A DNA stretch of 64,000 nucleotides from Streptomyces sp. WZ-12 (lineage in GTDB: Bacteria > Actinomycetota > Actinomycetes > Streptomycetales > Streptomycetaceae), in the NCBI RefSeq assembly GCF_028898845.1, contig NZ_CP118574.1:8791001-8855000 (forward strand). Direction: 5' to 3'. The translations under genes were made by a program, and so were the position numbers. Positions 59,902 through 64,000 of the stretch are shown here, one piece after another; within the stretch, counting starts at the first letter, position 1, and each line of letters opens with the position of its first letter. The notes under the pieces were generated by a model. That model was given only the letters and a program-made list of their open reading frames with translations. It made no database searches and had not been told where the DNA came from.

Positions 59902-60459
59902 ATGAACAGCAAACGCCTCACCCACCTCCTCTCGTCACCAACAGCCATGGCGACGTCACGCTCCACCACGACGGCCTCGTTCGCCCCCGACGCGGGCCTC
60001 CTGCTCATCAGGCTGACCTTCGGGCTGTTGATGGCCGGACACGGTTCCCAGAAACTGTTCGGAATCCTCGGGGGCAAGGGGCTCACCGCCACCGCCAAGG
60101 GCTTCGAAGCCCTCGGCTACCAGCCCGGAAAACTCTTCGCGGTGATCGGCGGCCTCTCGGAGTTCCTCGGCGGCCTCGGCCTGGCTCTCGGACTGTTCAC
60201 GCCGCTGGCAGCCGCGGCCCTCATCGGCGTGATGATCAACGCCATGGCAAGCGTCACCGGGGCCCACGGCCTGTGGGAGACCGAGGGCGGCGTGGAGTAC
60301 AGCGTCTGCATCGCCCTGGTCGCCCTGGCCCTCGCCGCCACCGGTCCCGGCCGACTGGCGGTGGACCGGCTCTTCCCCTGGCGAAATGGAGGTTGGGCTG
60401 CCGCGGCCTTCGCCCTCGGGCTGGGCGGGGTCGGCGCCGCGATCGCCCTGAGCCTGTGA
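59902..60459 (+). CDS. DoxX family membrane protein
   Basis: 185 residues after CGGAG. Four hydrophobic helices with DoxX signatures: LIRLTFGLLMAGHGSQKLFG, VIGGLSEFLGGLGLALGLFT, LIGVMINAMASVTGAHGLWE and VCIALVALALAATGPGRLAV. The family takes part in thiol/redox stress and membrane quinone chemistry in actinobacteria. It follows the redox-type regulator gene in the same direction after 175 bp and could be its target. Confidence 0.88.
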   Translation: MNSKRLTHLLSSPTAMATSRSTTTASFAPDAGLLLIRLTFGLLMAGHGSQKLFGILGGKGLTATAKGFEALGYQPGKLFAVIGGLSEFLGGLGLALGLFTPLAAAALIGVMINAMASVTGAHGLWETEGGVEYSVCIALVALALAATGPGRLAVDRLFPWRNGGWAAAAFALGLGGVGAAIALSL

Positions 60460-60519
60460 ACCGCGCCCAGCCGACGCCACCGGCCTACGACGACGATGCC
60501 TGGCGATGCCGCGCCGGGG

Positions 60520-61938
60520 TCAGCTTCGAGCGTCCGCACCGAAGCGGCGGACCCGTCGTTCCGGTCCGTACGGCGGCCAGCCCGGGTTGCCGCTGCGGGC
60601 GAAGGCGATCCAGGCCGCGTGCATCTCCGCGGCGAGCGACGCGGGCGGCTCGGCCGGGCCCAACAACCCTTGTGGCCCGCGCAGTTCCGCCAGGTCGAGG
60701 CGGTCGAAGACGAAGGGGAGTTCCACGGTGTGCGCGGCGCCGAGGTGGCCGTCGACGGCCGGTGAGCGCCAGGCGAACTCGTAGACGTGGGCGTCGCCGT
60801 GCGCCTCGAACAGTCTGCGGCTGCCGTTGCCGAACAGGGCGTCGGCGAGGAGCGCCGAACGTACCTCGCCGTGGCCCGCGCCCGGCCGGCGGGCCCGGAT
60901 CGCGGCGATGAGCGCGTCGGGATCGCCGGGTGCGGCGGCCGCGGTTCGGCGGACGTCCTCGGCGGTCGAGGTCGTCAGGTTCCCCTGCGGTGCGAGGTAG
61001 AGATTGGCCTCCTCGGCGTTGGTGCCGACGAGGAGGTCGACGCGGGTCAGCGGGCTCTCGGCGGGCTGCCGTTCGCGCACGAGACTGAACGGGCTGAGCC
61101 CCATGAGGGGGTCGTCACGCTCCGGTGTTCGGAGATCCAGACCGTTCAACTTGGCTATGAGCGCGATGAGTTGGTCGTCGGGGACGTCGGCGAAGGCGGC
61201 GGCCGTCGGCGCGATGCCGAGCGTTGCCGCGGCGGCGTGCGTCACCCGGGCGGCCTGTTCGGGGGAGAACGCCCCCAGGCCGCTGCCGCTCTGCACGATC
61301 GCGCGCCGGAACAGTCCGGCCGCCGAGGGCTCGGCGAGCAGCCCCGCGATGAGCGTGGCCCCGGCAGACTGGCCGAACAGCGTGACGTTGCCCGGATCGC
61401 CGCGGAAGACCGCGATGGTGCGTCGCACCCAGCGCAGCGCGGCGATGACGTCGAGCAGGCCGCGGTTGGGCGGTGCCCCGGGCAGGTCGAGGAAGCCCGC
61501 GATGCCGAGGCGGTAGTTGAGGGTCACCAGGACCACGCCGTCCCGGGCGAACGCCGCGCCGTCGTAGAGGGGGGCGCGGCCCGAACCGGCGACGAAGCCG
61601 CCGCCGTGCACGAACACCATCACCGGGCACCGCTCGGCGTCGCGCGGGGCCCACACGTTGACGGTGAGGTGAGCGTCGCCGCGGATCCAACCGGGGCCGA
61701 AGTAGGGCGACATGTCGAGGGAGCCGAAGGCGTCGCGGCGCGGCTGCGGCGCGGTGGGCCCCGGGGCGACGGCGTCGCGCACGCCCGTCCAGGGCGCGTG
61801 GGGGAGGGGCGGCGTGAAACGGCCGATGCCCCGCGGGGGCGCGGCGTAGGGGACGGCGAGGAAACGCCGCACCGCGCCCTCGCTGGTGGCGGCGCCGCGG
61901 ACGGCCCCGTCGGCCGTGGCCACGATCAGATCGGACAC
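60520..61938 (-). CDS. Type-B carboxylesterase
   Basis: 472 residues, GTG start after CAGGAGAG. Carboxylesterase type B features: oxyanion GGGFVAGSG, nucleophile Ser in LFGQSAGATLIAGLLA, and His in GAAHTVELPFVF. There is no signal peptide, so it acts in the cytoplasm. It lies 53 bp after an MBL-fold hydrolase gene and probably shares its transcript; hydrolysis of an ester or lactone substrate in two steps is a reasonable guess. Confidence 0.9.
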   Translation of the reverse strand: MSDLIVATADGAVRGAATSEGAVRRFLAVPYAAPPRGIGRFTPPLPHAPWTGVRDAVAPGPTAPQPRRDAFGSLDMSPYFGPGWIRGDAHLTVNVWAPRDAERCPVMVFVHGGGFVAGSGRAPLYDGAAFARDGVVLVTLNYRLGIAGFLDLPGAPPNRGLLDVIAALRWVRRTIAVFRGDPGNVTLFGQSAGATLIAGLLAEPSAAGLFRRAIVQSGSGLGAFSPEQAARVTHAAAATLGIAPTAAAFADVPDDQLIALIAKLNGLDLRTPERDDPLMGLSPFSLVRERQPAESPLTRVDLLVGTNAEEANLYLAPQGNLTTSTAEDVRRTAAAAPGDPDALIAAIRARRPGAGHGEVRSALLADALFGNGSRRLFEAHGDAHVYEFAWRSPAVDGHLGAAHTVELPFVFDRLDLAELRGPQGLLGPAEPPASLAAEMHAAWIAFARSGNPGWPPYGPERRVRRFGADARS

Positions 61939-61991
61939 GGAACTCTCCTGCTCTCAGGGGGCGAATAGACGGGCGAGTGGATTCACCGGAG

Positions 61992-62894
61992 TCAGATGCG
62001 GGCGAACGGTGCCCATGCCTTGATCGCGAACGTGTCGCCGTCGCGGACGACCTCCGCCCCGCCGTGTCCGCCCAGGTGCGCCGGCAGGACCAGGGAGTTG
62101 GTGTCGCTGGCGCGTCCGAGCAGTCGGCGGCGGGTGGCGCGGGCGGCGGCCGGGTCCTCACAGAAGCAGCTATTGGTGTCGGGTGCCACGAACTGCAACG
62201 GGGTGTGCAGCAGATCACCGACGAACAGTGCCCGGTCGGTGCCCGAGGCCAGCGCCAACATCGAGGAACCGGGCGTGTGTCCGGGGGCGAGTTCGAGCCG
62301 TAGGTTGGCGTCGATGGTGTGGCCGTCGTCCCACAGCAGGGCCTGCCCCGCCTCGTGCACCGGCGCCACGCTGTCCTCGAAGACGTTCTGGTTGCCGCGC
62401 CCCAGCCTGGCGGTGTGGCCGTTCGCCGGGTTCCAGAAGTCGAAGTCGCGGCGTGGCATCAGGTAGGTGGCGTTGGGGAACGTCGGCACCCAGGCACGGC
62501 CGTCGAGCCGGGTGTTCCAGCCGACGTGGTCGACGTGGAGATGGGTGTTGATGACGAGGTCGACGTCCTCCGGCCGCACGCCCGCCCGGGCCAGTTCGCC
62601 GAGGAAGTCGGTGTCGAGGCGGCTCCAGACCGGCGAGTACGGGCGTTCCTTGTGGTTGCCCACGCCCGTGTCGACCAGGATCGTGCGGCCCTCGCTGCGC
62701 AGCAGCCAGGTCTGGATCGCACTGACGCAGACGTTCGCGTCGGGGTCGACGAAGTCCGGCGCCAGCCAGGCACGGTGCTCGTGCCAGGCACGTGCCGGCG
62801 CCTCGGGGAAGAAGGTTGCCGGGGCCAACTCGACCGATCCGTAGTACTCGACGATCCGGGTGAGCGAAACGTCCCCGAGCACGATGTCTTGCAT
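61992..62894 (-). CDS. MBL-fold metallo-hydrolase
   Basis: 300 residues from ATG 62894. Zinc motif His118-x-His120-x-Asp122-His123 in INTHLHVDHVGWN, a further His in APGHTPGSSM, and Asp in FVGDLLHTPLQF. Strong similarity in style to lactonase/quorum-quenching type enzymes, though other uses exist. First gene of an operon with the carboxylesterase, divergent from an MmyB-like regulator. Confidence 0.9.
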   Translation of the reverse strand: MQDIVLGDVSLTRIVEYYGSVELAPATFFPEAPARAWHEHRAWLAPDFVDPDANVCVSAIQTWLLRSEGRTILVDTGVGNHKERPYSPVWSRLDTDFLGELARAGVRPEDVDLVINTHLHVDHVGWNTRLDGRAWVPTFPNATYLMPRRDFDFWNPANGHTARLGRGNQNVFEDSVAPVHEAGQALLWDDGHTIDANLRLELAPGHTPGSSMLALASGTDRALFVGDLLHTPLQFVAPDTNSCFCEDPAAARATRRRLLGRASDTNSLVLPAHLGGHGGAEVVRDGDTFAIKAWAPFARI

Positions 62895-62933
62895 GGCAGA
62901 TCCCGTCCTGGTGCCGATATTGCCCGTGTTGCC

Positions 62934-62946
62934 GGTGCCTGGCACC
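62934..62946. promoter_or_regulatory. GGTGCC palindrome in divergent promoter
   Basis: GGTGCC and GGCACC flank a single T. Further TGGTGCC words lie at about 62910-62914 and 62984-62990. The site lies between the MBL gene and the MmyB-like gene and is a candidate operator for the latter. Confidence 0.55.
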
Positions 62947-63101
62947 TCTGGTTTCCGGCGCCCTTGTTGTCGGGTGCTGCGGTTGCCTGGTGCCGTGGCT
63001 GTTCCCACGCTGGCGCCGGGGCGCGGTGGAGACCAGTCCCGGGCTGTGCCTATGCACGGCAGGGGCAGGCTGGTGGACGGGGCGGCGGGCATACTCGGGG
63101 C

Positions 63102-63962
63102 ATGGCGGATTTCCCCCAACTCGGTGCGTTCCTAAGGGCCCGACGGGCGCGGCTGCGGCCCGACGACGTGGGCCTGCCGGCGCTGCCCGGCGTACGGCGG
63201 GTGGTGGGGCTGCGGCGCGAGGAGGTCGCGCAGCTGGCGGGCGTCAGCGTCTCGTACTACACCCGCCTCGAACAGGACCAGCCGGTCCGCGCCTCCGACG
63301 GCGTGCTGGCGGCGCTCGCCGGCGCCCTACGCCTGGACGAGCACGAGCGGACCCACCTGCGGGAGCTCGCCGTCCGGCGCCCACGGCCCCTCGGCCGCCC
63401 TCCCGGGGAACGCGTCGACGCCCTGACCCGCGACCTGTTGCGGTCGGTCGGGCCCACCCCGGCGCTGGTCCTGGGCCGCCGTACGGACGTGTTGGCCTGG
63501 AACGCCCCGGCCCGTGCCCTCCTCGCGGGACACCTCGAACCCACGGCGCCCGACCGCCCCGCCGACCGGCCGAACCTGGCCCGCATGACCTTCCTCGACC
63601 CGCACACCAGACACCTCTACGCGGACTGGGAACGCAAGGCACGGGCGGTCGTCGGGCATCTGCGGCAGGTCGCCGGACGCCACCCCGAGGACGGGCTGTT
63701 GGCCGCGCTGGTCGGCGAACTGTCCATGCAGTCCGCCGAGTTCGCCGCGCTCTGGAGCGACCACCGGATCCGGCCGTGCGAAGCGGACGGGTATCGGCTG
63801 CGCCATCCGCTGGCGGGCGAGCTCACGGTCACCCAACAGATCCTCGTGCTCGCCCGCACGCCTGACCAGTCACTGGTCCTGGTCACCGCGGAGGAAGGGA
63901 GCCGCTCGGAGGACACGCTCAGAGGGCTGGTACGAGGGGCCGCGGCCGACCCGGTGCACTGA
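63102..63962 (+). CDS. MmyB-like XRE regulator
   Basis: 286 residues from ATG 63102. N-terminal XRE HTH (LGAFLRARRARLRPDDVGLP, then GLRREEVAQLAGVSVSYYTR LEQ-type) followed by the MmyB ligand-binding domain (VLGRRTDVLAWNAPARALLA, PNLARMTFLDPHTRHLYADW). MmyB-type regulators bind fatty acids or similar ligands in the C-terminal PAS-like domain. Divergent from the MBL-hydrolase/carboxylesterase operon, which it likely controls. Confidence 0.9.
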   Translation: MADFPQLGAFLRARRARLRPDDVGLPALPGVRRVVGLRREEVAQLAGVSVSYYTRLEQDQPVRASDGVLAALAGALRLDEHERTHLRELAVRRPRPLGRPPGERVDALTRDLLRSVGPTPALVLGRRTDVLAWNAPARALLAGHLEPTAPDRPADRPNLARMTFLDPHTRHLYADWERKARAVVGHLRQVAGRHPEDGLLAALVGELSMQSAEFAALWSDHRIRPCEADGYRLRHPLAGELTVTQQILVLARTPDQSLVLVTAEEGSRSEDTLRGLVRGAAADPVH

Positions 63963-63994
63963 CGGCATGCGTCGGCCCGCACTGACGGCATGCG
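63956..63994. repeat. 16-bp direct repeat at the end of the MmyB-like gene
   Basis: GCACTGACGGCATGCG occurs at 63956-63971 and 63979-63994, a 23-bp period, spanning the stop codon of the MmyB-like gene. The array may go on past the window. Confidence 0.85.
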
Positions 63995-64000
63995 CAGGCC

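Noticed and set aside
1..64000. A secondary-metabolite gene cluster
   Set aside because: Single tailoring-type genes (monooxygenase, epoxide hydrolase, LLM enzyme) are scattered, with no PKS, NRPS, terpene or RiPP core gene.
1..64000. tRNA or rRNA genes, or a phage/ICE attachment site
   Set aside because: I found no cloverleaf sequence, no rRNA stretch and no integrase; the only mobile element is the IS at 34528-35429.

Overview
The window looks like chromosomal DNA of a high-GC actinomycete, most probably Streptomyces or a close relative (Streptomycetaceae). The support is very high third-position GC, frequent GTG and TTG starts, ATGA/GTGA-type gene overlaps, WhiJ-like XRE plus DUF397 genes, F420-type enzymes, several TetR regulators, a PacL/CtpC metal-efflux pair, and an RNA polymerase alpha subunit whose sequence is Streptomyces-like. 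I count about 61 protein genes or gene parts. I see no tRNA, rRNA or CRISPR array, and no contiguous biosynthetic cluster. Most of the window is small divergent pairs of 'regulator plus target', many with a readable palindromic operator between them.

1-9.5 kb: the start of an MBL-fold hydrolase, a divergent AtzG/AtzE-type amidase pair with its TetR regulator, an isochorismatase-family protein, then an MFS exporter divergent from a TetX-like flavin monooxygenase. A nearby TetR gene shares a promoter motif with that monooxygenase. Next comes a WhiJ-like/DUF397/small-protein cluster.

9.5-15.6 kb: a VOC protein and a five-gene metal operon (substrate-binding lipoprotein, ATPase, permease, PacL-like DUF1490 chaperone, CtpC-like P1B ATPase). 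Uptake and efflux genes appear to be co-transcribed.

15.8-22.4 kb: a TetR gene and a 3-hydroxyacyl-CoA dehydrogenase divergent from acetoacetate decarboxylase, with a strong palindrome between them. Two F420-type proteins, a ketopantoate-reductase homologue and a membrane-attached alpha/beta hydrolase follow.

22.4-34.4 kb: GntR regulator and lutABC (lactate oxidation), a large lipoprotein of unknown function, RidA, a glutamate-decarboxylase-like enzyme, an 840-bp non-coding stretch with a six-unit direct-repeat array, a secreted HNH nuclease, and an SDR/TetR pair with twin operators.

34.4-42 kb: a complete 902-bp IS5-like element next to a fragment of another transposase, a trypsin-like protease with a duplicated signal-peptide segment, a nucleotidyltransferase, a GNAT enzyme, a baeRF2-type protein, an epoxide hydrolase and a DUF6338 gene pair.

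42-55.5 kb: a 1618-residue TPR-CHAT (caspase-like) protein, PIG-L deacetylase, small conserved proteins, an NAD epimerase-like protein, nitronate monooxygenase with LysR, DinB, FhuF-like, BtuF-like and DUF1707 proteins.

55.5-64 kb: a complete rpoA-like gene outside the ribosomal-protein operon, which is the most unusual item in the window. It is followed by VOC/YafY, a Cys-rich ArsR/SufR-like regulator with its own palindrome, DoxX, and an MBL-hydrolase/carboxylesterase operon divergent from an MmyB-like regulator.
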